64,000 nucleotides of DNA, from contig CBDATD010000001.1 of assembly GCA_965199935.1 (NCBI GenBank), positions 868,001 through 932,000 of the forward strand. The letters are read 5' to 3'. The translations under genes and the position numbers were made by a program. Origin of the DNA: JAPPLG01 sp965199935 (GTDB lineage: Bacteria > Bdellovibrionota > Bdellovibrionia > Bdellovibrionales > UBA1609). Of this stretch, positions 43,312 to 52,301 are shown piece after piece (the first letter of the stretch is position 1; every line of letters starts with the position of its first letter). The notes under the pieces are model-generated. The model saw only the letters and a list, made by a program, of their open reading frames with translations. It searched no databases and was not told the origin of the DNA.

Positions 43312-44559
43312 TTAAGCCTTATGAAGCAATTTCACAATAGATGAAAGAGTGTAAAAACGAACAGAGATTAAAGAAATCAAATAAGCCAATACACTTGCTG
43401 AAATAAACACCCCTGCAAAAACCTCTGACTGCAGAACCACAGGAATCTTTCGATCCACGTAAATGGAAGGCAGTATCTCTATAGGCACAAACTTTAAAAA
43501 AAGACAAATTAAGCACCCCAAAAGCACCCCCCCTGAAAGCCCTAGAAAAGACATCACGAAAGCCAGATGAACGAAAAGCCTTCGCACTTTCTTTACAGGA
43601 TACCCTATCACCATTAAAATCCCAATGTCCTGTCTTTGCTGAGTCATTAAAAGCTGAATCATCACAGCAATAGAAAATCCGGCAATCAAAGACGCTAAAG
43701 CTAAAAACAATGTCATAATAATTTTCTCAATCTTCAAGGCAAAAAATAAAGAAGAGTTTTGCTCCCTCCAAGACTGCACGTCAAAACCTTTTTTACTCAA
43801 AACATCTTCGTAAGGTTTATATTCTGACGGATCCTTTAAAAAAACTTCCACCCCTTGAGACAAAGAAGCCGTTTCTGTAAGCGAAGAGATTGAAGACGCC
43901 TCATAAAGAATTTTCTTATTGTCAAGGTGCGAATGCGGAGAAATAATGAGAGAACTGACTTGAACTTCTTCCGGCGGAGCCATTTCTACAGGGGGAGTCA
44001 ACAAATTTTCTGCAGGCATGATAAATACAAAATCCCCCTCATACACAGAAAGCTGGTTCGATAACTCCATTCCAATATGAATAGAATTTTTATTTTTTTT
44101 CTGCTCTGTAATATTTGAAAAACCCCACTCCACCTTAGAGTTAATGCCCTCGAAATATTTATCATCACTGTCTCGAGTGAGTGCATGGAGGTCTTTTTCA
44201 GAATATCCTCTAGCGGCGCCCCCTGCGAAATATCCTTCAGAATTTTTTAAAATAACATCTTGTGTTTCAAAAGCTCGAATGGAGTGAATGCCTCTCTCCA
44301 ACTGCTCTTGAGTGAAAATATCTTGAACCCGCCTCAGTAAATCCTTTTTGGAAGAATGATAAATAAGCAAATGAGGCTCATGGCTGAGCAGACGGTCCTT
44401 TAAAGAAGACCCAAAACCAGACATCACGTTGATCACCACAATCAAACTGGCCACACTAACGATCAAACCGAAAATACAAACAATGGAAACAGGACGAATA
44501 AGAGAACCGGCCCTAGGCGATAAAATATATTTGAAAAAAAAAGAGAAAAACATTTTCAT
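43312..44559 (-). CDS. LolC/LolE-type ABC transporter permease
   Basis: 415 residues with the FtsX/MacB/LolC layout: one N-terminal membrane helix (SIVCIFGLIVSVASLIVVINVM) preceded by SPRAGSLIRPVS, a ~230-residue periplasmic domain, and three C-terminal helices with RQDIGILMVIGYPVKKVRRLF. LolCDE releases lipoproteins from the inner membrane. The start is ATG 44559, two bases after the alkaline phosphatase stop. No LolD ATPase is adjacent. Confidence 0.85.
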   Translation of the reverse strand: MKMFFSFFFKYILSPRAGSLIRPVSIVCIFGLIVSVASLIVVINVMSGFGSSLKDRLLSHEPHLLIYHSSKKDLLRRVQDIFTQEQLERGIHSIRAFETQDVILKNSEGYFAGGAARGYSEKDLHALTRDSDDKYFEGINSKVEWGFSNITEQKKNKNSIHIGMELSNQLSVYEGDFVFIMPAENLLTPPVEMAPPEEVQVSSLIISPHSHLDNKKILYEASSISSLTETASLSQGVEVFLKDPSEYKPYEDVLSKKGFDVQSWREQNSSLFFALKIEKIIMTLFLALASLIAGFSIAVMIQLLMTQQRQDIGILMVIGYPVKKVRRLFVHLAFVMSFLGLSGGVLLGCLICLFLKFVPIEILPSIYVDRKIPVVLQSEVFAGVFISASVLAYLISLISVRFYTLSSIVKLLHKA

Positions 44560-44561
44560 CG

Positions 44562-45788
44562 TTATTGAGAGGCTCTGACAGGACGCCCGAACAAAGTCAA
44601 ATATATTAAATCGTAAATCTCTGTGTTGTCCAGCAAACCCGCGGCATGATGGGCGTTCAAACCATGAGCTTTGACCACAACACCCCCATGAGAGTCCGGC
44701 CCCCCGGAACCCCATTTCAGTGAGAAAGGAACTTTTTTATGAGTTTTCTTTGAATAAGTGTAAAACACAGGCTCTGTTTGATCTAAAACTTCTGAAATCA
44801 CCAGACCTCCTGCATTGCTGTCCGCGGTTGTCAAAAGCAAAGTGTTTGGATTCTTTTGAACAAAATCCAACCCTGCGCCTAATGCATCGTCAGCCCTTTT
44901 TCCCGCCGTTAAAAAACCTTCAATGTTTTTCCTATTAGAAAAATTGTCTGTGCCTTCCTCTTCAACGATAAGCAGAAATCTCTGATTTTTTTGTTTTAAA
45001 AAATCCAAAGCAGATTTAGTCATCTGAGCAATTGCAGGGGCGGATTTTTGATAAAAACCTTTTTTCTTTGAGACTGCCGCTGAATCGCCGTCATTATAGG
45101 TGTCGTCATGTGCAAAAACTCCCAGAATTTTAGAGCTGGAAGAAATTTTTTCAAAATCCTTCAAATCATAAATCACTGTGTATCCCAAATTCCCGGCTTT
45201 TTCGATTAAGTTTATCTTGTCTTTTCTCTCCCCCAAGCCAAAACGCCCCTGAACCCCTTGAGGCAGTAAATATTTTTCTCCTCCGCCAAAAATCAGATCG
45301 ACGCCCGATTCAATCAATTTTTTTGCAATGTCGTCTTTTTGTCCGCGGCTTTTCACCTGCACCGCAAAAGCAGATGTTCCCGGCTCCACCAGAATCCCCG
45401 ACTGGCAGAGGGCCGTTTTGATTCCTTTTTTTTGAGCGGAGATTAAAATAGAGTAAGGCTTTCCGCTCTTAGATAAAACAGTCTTTCCATCGTCCATTCC
45501 AAAACTATCTTTGCCTGTTTTAACTCCAAAGGCATGAATGGTGGCCCCCGCGTTGGAAGTTGCAGTGACTTGATTTCGAATCGTCCCCCGGTAAACCGCC
45601 GTATTTGAAAACCGATCAAAGTTCAAACGGCCCTCATACCCTGCATGAATCAAACGAACAGCATCCCAGTGAGTGAGAGACATACCGTCCGGGTGGATAA
45701 AAATAACACTTCCCTTTTGGCTGACGCTGGAAGGCAGAGAGATACAGGCTGTATGGATAAAACAAAACAGCAAAAGCAAAATTCTCAT
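44562..45788 (-). CDS. alkaline phosphatase-family lipoprotein, divergent active site
   Basis: 408 residues from ATG 45788. The signal peptide has a lipobox-like FIHTAC (Cys15). The alkaline phosphatase fold is clear: IHPDGMS (metal Asp34), nucleophile region TATSNAGAT (Ser78), GVKTG, an EEEGTDNFSNRKN segment, TTADSNAGGL and a C-terminal SHGGVVV. Against the classical PhoA ligands, the His of DxxxH is Asn and the His of ADH is Ser, so the zinc site differs. It probably cuts phosphate esters in the periplasm or acts as an atypical phosphohydrolase. Upstream in-frame sequence to 46061 overlaps the divergent LRR gene and is unlikely to be coding. Confidence 0.78.
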   Translation of the reverse strand: MRILLLLFCFIHTACISLPSSVSQKGSVIFIHPDGMSLTHWDAVRLIHAGYEGRLNFDRFSNTAVYRGTIRNQVTATSNAGATIHAFGVKTGKDSFGMDDGKTVLSKSGKPYSILISAQKKGIKTALCQSGILVEPGTSAFAVQVKSRGQKDDIAKKLIESGVDLIFGGGEKYLLPQGVQGRFGLGERKDKINLIEKAGNLGYTVIYDLKDFEKISSSSKILGVFAHDDTYNDGDSAAVSKKKGFYQKSAPAIAQMTKSALDFLKQKNQRFLLIVEEEGTDNFSNRKNIEGFLTAGKRADDALGAGLDFVQKNPNTLLLTTADSNAGGLVISEVLDQTEPVFYTYSKKTHKKVPFSLKWGSGGPDSHGGVVVKAHGLNAHHAAGLLDNTEIYDLIYLTLFGRPVRASQ

Positions 45789-45900
45789 TGAACAAACCCT
45801 TCTTTTCAAAAGAAGCGGATTGTAAACTGAACCAGCCGCACTGTCACTGTGGTTCCTGCAGGAAACAGGGCATAACTTCTCATTTTTTGTTAAGAACAGC

Positions 45901-45930
45901 TTGAAAAAAAATAAGGGAGGGGGGTAGAAT
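45901..45930 (+). promoter_or_regulatory. promoter of the leucine-rich-repeat gene
   Basis: TTGAAA (45901-45906), 18-base spacer, TAGAAT (45925-45930), 35 bases before the LRR start, which has its own AGGAGG site. Confidence 0.5.
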
Positions 45931-45964
45931 GAACTCAGATAGTTTTTAACAGGAGGCTGGCAGT

Positions 45965-46792
45965 ATGAAAAAGTTGTTGTTTGTTTTGTTATTTCCATTT
46001 CTTTCTTATGGACAAGGGTTTGTTTCTGTATGCGGCAGGACTCCGCAGGTAAGGGATGCAATTATGGAAGCGGCCGCTGAAATAAGCTCCAGCATAGAAT
46101 GCGGCGACGATAATTTATTTTCCTTAATACTTCCTGAAATACGCGCTCTTGCTGTACGAGATAGAATGACTTCTTTAAAGGTTGGAGATTTCTCCGGTCT
46201 TTCTTCTTTGACGTATCTTGAGCTTAGAAACACCGGAATAACGACCCCGCCTGAAGGCGTCTTCTCCGGTCTTTCTTTTTTGACACATCTTGATCTTCTC
46301 GGCAACGAGATAACCTCTCTGCCTGAAGGCTTCTTCGGTCTTTCTTCTTTGACGCATCTTACTCTTGCCGGCAACGAAATAACCTCTCTGCCCGAGGGCG
46401 TCTTCTCCAGTCTTTCTTCTTTGGCGTATCTTGATCTTGGCAGCAACGAAATAACCTCTCTGCCCGAGGGCGTCTTCTCCGGTCCTTCTTCTTTGACGTA
46501 TCTTGAGCTTGGCGGCAACGAAATAACCTCCCTGCCTGAAGGCGTCTTCTCCGGTCTTTCTTCTTTGGCGCATCTTGGTCTTGGCGGCAACAAAATAACC
46601 TCCTTGTCTGAAAGTATTTTCTTAGGTATGCCTTCTTTAGGATTCGTTTACCTGGCAGGCAACCCTCTGAGCAAAGAACTAGTGGATAAAATAAGGAGCT
46701 CTTTATCAGCTGAAGATGCAACCGTTGTTTTTGAAAAGCAGTGTTCTCAGTGCAGAGACGGCGTCTGTGTTGTTGTTGAGTGCGCTGAATGA
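45965..46792 (+). CDS. exported leucine-rich-repeat protein
   Basis: 275 residues with a signal peptide (MKKLLFVLLFPFLSYG). Residues ~65-235 contain seven leucine-rich repeats, mostly of 24 residues, reading LSSLTHLDL..NEITSLPEGVFSG. This resembles the typical extracellular class of eukaryotic LRRs. The 72-bp DNA units of the middle repeats are almost identical, implying recent duplication. The C-terminus has a cysteine cluster (CSQCRDGVCVVVEC) that may cap the solenoid. It overlaps the next gene by four bases (ATGA). A protein-binding role outside the cytoplasm is likely; the partner is unknown. Confidence 0.85.
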   Translation: MKKLLFVLLFPFLSYGQGFVSVCGRTPQVRDAIMEAAAEISSSIECGDDNLFSLILPEIRALAVRDRMTSLKVGDFSGLSSLTYLELRNTGITTPPEGVFSGLSFLTHLDLLGNEITSLPEGFFGLSSLTHLTLAGNEITSLPEGVFSSLSSLAYLDLGSNEITSLPEGVFSGPSSLTYLELGGNEITSLPEGVFSGLSSLAHLGLGGNKITSLSESIFLGMPSLGFVYLAGNPLSKELVDKIRSSLSAEDATVVFEKQCSQCRDGVCVVVECAE

Positions 46793-47079
46793 ATTATGTT
46801 AGAAAGATCATTCTATATTTATCTTTTGGAATGTTATTGAATGCTTGTGGCGGCAATAGACGCTCAGAAGTTGATTGTCAGAAATCACCTGGCAATCCCT
46901 GGTGCGTTGAAGAACAGAGAAGCAAAGAGGAGAAAAAACAAGTTGAAACTCAACAAAAAATAACGTTTAAGAATTTAGGAGATTGTTTAAGACAAAAACA
47001 AATTGAAGAGGGTGCAGGTACAGACTCTAAGCCGACACCGCAAATGGTTCAGCAGTGTCTAGCACTGCAAAGAAGATGA
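46789..47079 (+). CDS. small predicted lipoprotein
   Basis: 96 residues with a lipobox (GMLLNAC, Cys20). The mature part is short, charged and Gln/Lys-rich with four further cysteines. The start overlaps the LRR stop codon (ATGA), so it is probably co-translated with the LRR protein and may anchor or assist it. No family is recognised. Confidence 0.6.
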   Translation: MNYVRKIILYLSFGMLLNACGGNRRSEVDCQKSPGNPWCVEEQRSKEEKKQVETQQKITFKNLGDCLRQKQIEEGAGTDSKPTPQMVQQCLALQRR

Positions 47080-47157
47080 AACTTTCGAGGCCGGCCTAAG
47101 GTGCTTTTTCCAGAATTGGACATGTATTCAAGAAGCAGGCCCTTGTTTTAAAGGTCT

Positions 47158-49200
47158 TTAAAGCAGGGCGTGGTTTTCCGGCAGTTCCAAGATCCAATGG
47201 GGAAACTCGATAGTATGGTTCGGAGCATTCAACAATTTATACATAATAAAATTTCGAATAATCAAACGCACATAGGTGCGTGTTTCTTTGTATGGAATAT
47301 CTTGAATAAATTCAATGGGGTCGCGCATGGGAAATTTTTTAATCCAGTTCATTACAGGAGTCTGCCCTGCATTGTAAATAGCTGTGTTTAAAATAAAATA
47401 CCCTCCATGTTTGCTGAATAAGTCTTTTAAGTGAGCAGTTCCAATGAGTATATTTGTTTTTGGGTCGTAGAGATCGTATTTACGCCGATAAGAAATGCCC
47501 TGTCTTCCGGCCACTTGCTTGGCTACAGAAGGCAGGACTTGCATAAGGCCCACAGCGTGAGCCGGGCTGAGCGCGCGCGGGTTGAAAGCAGATTCCTGGC
47601 GGATAATAGAATAAATAATTTCAGGAGAAGTGTTGAAGAGTGTTTTTGCTTTTTTGACTTCTTTGCCGTAAACAACAGGAAAGAGTATATGAGCGTATTT
47701 TTTTATAAAAATACTTTTTTCTTCTGCAGGAAGCTTTCCAATAAATTGAAAAAAGGGCAGATAGAAGCCGGCCTTAGTAGAGCTTTTGAATAAATAAAAT
47801 AATTCTTTTTGATCCTTGGGAGGAGATTTTTCATATTTTGCAATTTGATATTTTACAAATTTTAAAACTAACTTTTTTTCACCAGCTAAAATTAAATCAT
47901 CTACTAATTGGTAAAGATTGTTTTTTGGAGCAGGATCTTTCACTAAATCCAACTCAAGAGGTTTTTCAATTTTTGCATGAGAGATCAGCCCATGAAAACT
48001 AAAAGGAGCTGTTTCAGCCAGCGTATGATACAAAGAAATAGAAGAATCTTTTTCCCCCAGCTCCTCCATCAAACGGGCTTTCCAAAAAATGTACTGTGCA
48101 GAAAAAGTGTTGGTGTTTTTTTCCAGTTCATTGAGCGTGTCTAAAGCAGACCGCCGTTGTTTGAGTTTTTTAAGATTCCATGCCAGACTCCACGTCAGTT
48201 TTTCATACCACTCTCCTGATTTGTTTTTCGTAAAAGATATTCCTTTTCTAAATGCCGAGACCGCCTTTCCATGCTGAGACATATCTTCATAAATCTTTCC
48301 CTTCAGCCAATAAATACGCTCTAAAGGAGCTTGTTTTTTTGTGTTTGCTGTTAAAATGCGGAGGGCTTTGGAAAATTGATTTTCATTCCAATAGTTTCTT
48401 GCAAGATCAATTTGATCATTGAAATAATTTTGAGCGGCGATTTTATTTTTATATATGTGTTTTTGTTGAAAAGCATTGTACTGCCGAACAGCCCTTAGAT
48501 ATTTTTTTTTGTTTTTAGTTCTTTTATAGAGCCATCTGAGCTGTCTAAAGCTCTCCTGCTTGTCCTCAATGCCGGCTGTTTTGCTGTTCAAAGCTTTTCT
48601 ATAGTGATAAATAGACTGCTTATATAAATTTCTCTTTTTGTAATCACGGGCTACAGCTAAATGATCTGAAGATTTTTTGTCTCTGCTTGGGGAGACAGCA
48701 TAAAGCTCTTGACGCAGTTTTTGAAGATTCGGCTGTTTGTGTTTCTTGGCCACTTGAATGGCGTGAATCATATATCTAACCTTCTCGTCATAGTGGGGCG
48801 TCCGCCGGCTGATGGCCTGTGCATATTTAATAAACCCTTCTATATCTTCTTTTTTAGAGGCTCGATGAAAAGCCGCTTCTAAGGCAGATCTTTTAAGCCA
48901 ATCTGGAAATTCACTCCAATCGAAACCAGGATCCTCATCATCCGGACAAAGTTTATAAGCTCGAATACGAGCCGCATCTTTGAGGCGGAATTGTTTTTCT
49001 TTAGAGAGCGTTTTGAGAGTTTGGCAGTTTTTTTGTGCGAGAGCTGTTTTGTAGTCAAACAGCCATTGAGTGTGTAGATTGTCTGTGCCGAATATGAATC
49101 CACAGGAAAAAGGAGAAAGAAACAACCCTAGCTGAACACCCCTGCACAGGAGGTAAATTCTCTTATTTTTGGCAGCATCCTTGAGCCGAATCTTATCCAT
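47158..49200 (-). CDS. slt: soluble lytic murein transglycosylase
   Basis: Periplasmic enzyme that cleaves peptidoglycan with formation of 1,6-anhydro ends. A long helical (TPR-like superhelix) N-terminal region of ~500 residues precedes a C-terminal SLT domain with catalytic Glu in SIIRQESAFNPRALSPAHA, GLMQVLPSVA and the NTAIYNAG motif. 680 residues. An N-terminal hydrophobic stretch (LCRGVQLGLFLSPFSCGFIF) may be the export signal. The ATG at 49200 lies one base after the htpX stop. Confidence 0.9.
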   Translation of the reverse strand: MDKIRLKDAAKNKRIYLLCRGVQLGLFLSPFSCGFIFGTDNLHTQWLFDYKTALAQKNCQTLKTLSKEKQFRLKDAARIRAYKLCPDDEDPGFDWSEFPDWLKRSALEAAFHRASKKEDIEGFIKYAQAISRRTPHYDEKVRYMIHAIQVAKKHKQPNLQKLRQELYAVSPSRDKKSSDHLAVARDYKKRNLYKQSIYHYRKALNSKTAGIEDKQESFRQLRWLYKRTKNKKKYLRAVRQYNAFQQKHIYKNKIAAQNYFNDQIDLARNYWNENQFSKALRILTANTKKQAPLERIYWLKGKIYEDMSQHGKAVSAFRKGISFTKNKSGEWYEKLTWSLAWNLKKLKQRRSALDTLNELEKNTNTFSAQYIFWKARLMEELGEKDSSISLYHTLAETAPFSFHGLISHAKIEKPLELDLVKDPAPKNNLYQLVDDLILAGEKKLVLKFVKYQIAKYEKSPPKDQKELFYLFKSSTKAGFYLPFFQFIGKLPAEEKSIFIKKYAHILFPVVYGKEVKKAKTLFNTSPEIIYSIIRQESAFNPRALSPAHAVGLMQVLPSVAKQVAGRQGISYRRKYDLYDPKTNILIGTAHLKDLFSKHGGYFILNTAIYNAGQTPVMNWIKKFPMRDPIEFIQDIPYKETRTYVRLIIRNFIMYKLLNAPNHTIEFPHWILELPENHALL

Positions 49201-49201
49201 A

Positions 49202-50116
49202 TCAATAACGCGAGAATCTTTCTAAACGCTGGATTCTTAAATGAAGAGGGGGGTGTGTGGAAAATAAAGTCTGCATAAAACTTTGATTGCGCTTCTGATG
49301 AGAAATTTTAAAGGCATTATAATTAGCCGTTTGAGCGGCTGTTTGAGGCAGTCGAACGGACCCTAGTTTTTTCAAAGCTTTAATAATTTTTTCTTTACCG
49401 GAAAGGCGTGCGGCTCCATGATCTGCGCGGTACTCCCTCCATCGTGAGAACACATTCACCACTAAAATAGAACCTAAAATGTTCAGCACCACTTGAAAGG
49501 CCATAAAAATCATATACTCCATGAAGAAGCTCCGCCTGTTCATTCTGGAGGTGACAACCTGAGCGGCCAAGCGGGCCAAAATCAACACCATAGTATTAAC
49601 CATACCCTGCACTAGGGCCATTGTGACCATATCTCCATTGGCAATATGAGAGATTTCGTGAGCAATCACTCCCTCCACTTCGTCGTCATCCATGTTTTTT
49701 AAAAGCCCTGATGAAACGGCCACCAAAGATTTTCTTTTACTGGGGCCTGTGGCGAAAGCATTGACTTCGGGGCTGTTGTAGATCCCCACTTGAGGGATTT
49801 TTGGAAGCCTTGCTTTTTGTGATAGATTAGACACCATTTCGTATAATTTTTGCTCCTCACCGGAAAACGGCTGAGTGAGCAGCCGCACTCCAAAAGCTTT
49901 TTTAGCGAAAAAAATAGATAGGTAAAGCGAAAGAAAAGACCCTCCCATTCCTATAATGGAGTAAAAGACGGCGTAAAACAGTATGGGGTGGTCATTGATG
50001 GAAATGCCGAAATAGGAGAACACAATGGAAACAACAAACACGGCCGTTGTCACAATCAGCACATTCAGAATAATGAGAATGAATACTCTCTTGCATAATG
50101 TGAAAAATCCTGTCAT
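49202..50116 (-). CDS. htpX: membrane zinc metalloprotease HtpX
   Basis: Inner-membrane quality-control protease that degrades misfolded membrane proteins. 304 residues from ATG 50116: two N-terminal helices, VIAHEISHIANGDM (HExxH), further helices, and the third ligand Glu in SRWREYRADHGAARLSG. PQVGIYNSPEVNAFATGPSK is a family signature. It heads a unit with slt and diverges from ftsH, another membrane protease. Confidence 0.93.
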   Translation of the reverse strand: MTGFFTLCKRVFILIILNVLIVTTAVFVVSIVFSYFGISINDHPILFYAVFYSIIGMGGSFLSLYLSIFFAKKAFGVRLLTQPFSGEEQKLYEMVSNLSQKARLPKIPQVGIYNSPEVNAFATGPSKRKSLVAVSSGLLKNMDDDEVEGVIAHEISHIANGDMVTMALVQGMVNTMVLILARLAAQVVTSRMNRRSFFMEYMIFMAFQVVLNILGSILVVNVFSRWREYRADHGAARLSGKEKIIKALKKLGSVRLPQTAAQTANYNAFKISHQKRNQSFMQTLFSTHPPLHLRIQRLERFSRY

Positions 50117-50238
50117 TTTTACAACCTCAACCCGTATGCTATCATATTCCCGCACTTGAAGACAAATCACTTTGGAGCTTTTTTATATCATGGATGTATG
50201 AAAAATAACTGCAGGAGAGGCTGAAATTAAGCCTTAAA

Positions 50239-50304
50239 GGGGCTTTAAACAGCCCCCCCTTTAATATATACTCTTTTGAGTGCTTGACGTTTTAAGAAAG
50301 CACT
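50239..50304 (+). promoter_or_regulatory. ftsH upstream hairpin and inverted repeat over the -35 region
   Basis: A GGGGCT-ttaaac-AGCCCC hairpin (50239-50256) is followed by AGTGCTT-N12-AAGCACT (50279-50304). The second inverted repeat overlaps TTGACG (50284-50289), a likely -35 for ftsH. It looks like CIRCE half-sites in reversed order, so it is not CIRCE. Confidence 0.4.
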
Positions 50305-50341
50305 GCATATTGCTGAAGAAAGAACGGGCGGGGTTCGATGT

Positions 50342-52285
50342 ATGAAAAGTATGAAACATCAGTCTTATAAAGTTTTAATGATTTGGGGGGCTTTTATCCT
50401 TCTGGGTCTGCTCTTTTTTAGAGTTTATGAAATGAACAAAAATCTTCAGGTGAAAGAATTCAACTATCCTAAATTTTTGAAAGCCTTAGAGGCTAAGCAC
50501 ATTGAAGCGGACAGTGTGGTTTTCAATCTGACTCAGAAAAAGATTAAGGGGAAGCTCAACGAAGCAGGGCAAAACGTTTATTCTGGAGAGATCTTTGAGA
50601 TTGAAGGCAATGTGGATGACAAAGGTTTTGAGTTGGTGCGTGAATTTGGAATCACTCCCTCTTATTCCAATACGGACCGTTCTTTTTGGGCTTCTTTGCT
50701 TTTAAATTGGCTTCCTTTAATTATTTTTGCCGGCTTGTTTATTTTCTTTATCCGGCAGTTGCAGGTGGGCGGTGGAAAAGCTTTGGCTTTTGGAAAAAGC
50801 AAAGCTCGTCTTCAAGTGGATAAAGGCAAAACAACTTTTAAAGACGTGGCCGGCGTCGAAGAAGCTAAAGAAGAATTAAAGGAAGTGGTCGAGTTTTTAA
50901 AACACCCGAAAAAATTCACGCGTTTGGGGGGAAAAATTCCTAAGGGTGTTTTATTGGTAGGTCCTCCGGGGACGGGGAAGACTTTATTGGCTAAGGCCGT
51001 GGCGGGAGAGGCCAATGTTCCTTTCTTTACTATTTCCGGTTCTGATTTTGTTGAAATGTTTGTAGGTGTTGGGGCTTCACGGGTGAGAGATCTATTTTTG
51101 CAGGGAAGAAAACAGGCGCCTTGTTTGATTTTTATTGATGAAATTGATGCGGTCGGAAGGCATAGAGGGGCCGGTCTCGGCGGAGGCCATGATGAGCGGG
51201 AGCAAACTCTCAATCAGCTGTTGGTGGAAATGGATGGTTTTGAAAGCAAAGAAGGCATTATCTTAATGGCGGCGACAAACCGCCCGGATGTTTTAGACCC
51301 TGCTTTATTAAGACCGGGCCGCTTTGACCGAAGAGTGGTGGTCAGCGCTCCAGACCTCAACGGAAGAGAAAAAATCTTGGAGGTGCATTCTAAAAAAGTC
51401 CCCACTGCTGAGGATGTTAAATTAAAAATCATTGCTCGAGGCACTCCTGGTTTTTCCGGGGCTGATCTGGCAAACCTTATTAACGAGGCTTGTTTGAGGG
51501 CGGCCCGGCAAAATAAAAAACAAGTGGGTATGGAGCATTTGGAATACGCTAAAGACAAAGTCATGATGGGCGCGGAAAGAAGATCTATGATCATCAGCGG
51601 GAAAGACAAGAAAATTATCGCTTACCACGAAGCAGGACATACGATTGTAGGCAAAACACTGGAGGGGATGGACCCTATCCATAAGGTGACCATTATTCCG
51701 AGAGGAATGGCTTTGGGTTTGACTCAAACGCTTCCTGAAGATGAGGCTTTGAATTTGTCGAAAAGCAAAGCTGTTAATACTTTAGCATTTTTACTGGGAG
51801 GGCGTTCTGCAGAAGAATTAATATTCAAGGATTATACCACAGGAGCGGGCAACGATATTGAAAGGGCGACGGAGCTGGCTCGGAGAATGGTTTGTGAATG
51901 GGGCATGAGCGAAAAACTGGGTGTGGTTTCTCTGGAAAGAAGGGGCCATCCGGTTTTTGTAGGCATGCAGTCTCAGCAAGGGGGTAAAGATTACTCAGAA
52001 ACTAAGGCCGCGGAGATTGATTTGGAAGTGGACCGGCTGTTGAAAGAGGCTCATAAAACTGCCTTTGACATTTTAAAGAAAAAAGAACCGGTGCTTCATG
52101 CAATGTCTCAAGCTTTATTAGAGTACGAGACTATTGATGGAGAGGAAGTGGATTTGCTGATGAAGGGGATAAGTTTAGAAGATTTGAAGAAGCATAAAAA
52201 AGAGGGGCTTGTCAAAAAAGAAGAAAAAGAATCTTCTGTTGATAAGAAGAAATCCACCTCAGTGCCTGACCCTGTTATGGTTTAA
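50342..52285 (+). CDS. ftsH: ATP-dependent zinc metalloprotease FtsH
   Basis: Membrane AAA+ protease. Two membrane helices (about 11-27 and 118-137) flank a small periplasmic domain. Walker A is GPPGTGKT (207-214), Walker B LIFIDEIDAVG, the second region of homology ATNRPDVLDPALLRPGRFDRR, and the zinc site HEAGH (about 430). 647 residues. Followed by glmM as in many bacteria, though folP is missing between them. Confidence 0.98.
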   Translation: MKSMKHQSYKVLMIWGAFILLGLLFFRVYEMNKNLQVKEFNYPKFLKALEAKHIEADSVVFNLTQKKIKGKLNEAGQNVYSGEIFEIEGNVDDKGFELVREFGITPSYSNTDRSFWASLLLNWLPLIIFAGLFIFFIRQLQVGGGKALAFGKSKARLQVDKGKTTFKDVAGVEEAKEELKEVVEFLKHPKKFTRLGGKIPKGVLLVGPPGTGKTLLAKAVAGEANVPFFTISGSDFVEMFVGVGASRVRDLFLQGRKQAPCLIFIDEIDAVGRHRGAGLGGGHDEREQTLNQLLVEMDGFESKEGIILMAATNRPDVLDPALLRPGRFDRRVVVSAPDLNGREKILEVHSKKVPTAEDVKLKIIARGTPGFSGADLANLINEACLRAARQNKKQVGMEHLEYAKDKVMMGAERRSMIISGKDKKIIAYHEAGHTIVGKTLEGMDPIHKVTIIPRGMALGLTQTLPEDEALNLSKSKAVNTLAFLLGGRSAEELIFKDYTTGAGNDIERATELARRMVCEWGMSEKLGVVSLERRGHPVFVGMQSQQGGKDYSETKAAEIDLEVDRLLKEAHKTAFDILKKKEPVLHAMSQALLEYETIDGEEVDLLMKGISLEDLKKHKKEGLVKKEEKESSVDKKKSTSVPDPVMV

Positions 52286-52301
52286 GCAGGCAGAGACTGG
52301 G

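Noticed and set aside
45789..46061. N-terminal extension of the alkaline phosphatase to 46061
   Set aside because: It would overlap the divergent LRR promoter and gene start; the lipoprotein signal begins at 45788.
46006..46721. Long antisense frames opposite the leucine-rich-repeat gene
   Set aside because: They mirror the LRR DNA repeats; the sense strand has a promoter, ribosome site, signal peptide and a known fold.
50239..50260. GGGGCT/AGCCCC hairpin as a terminator of htpX or ftsH
   Set aside because: It lies between divergent promoters, where no transcript is expected to end; it is kept only as part of the regulatory region.
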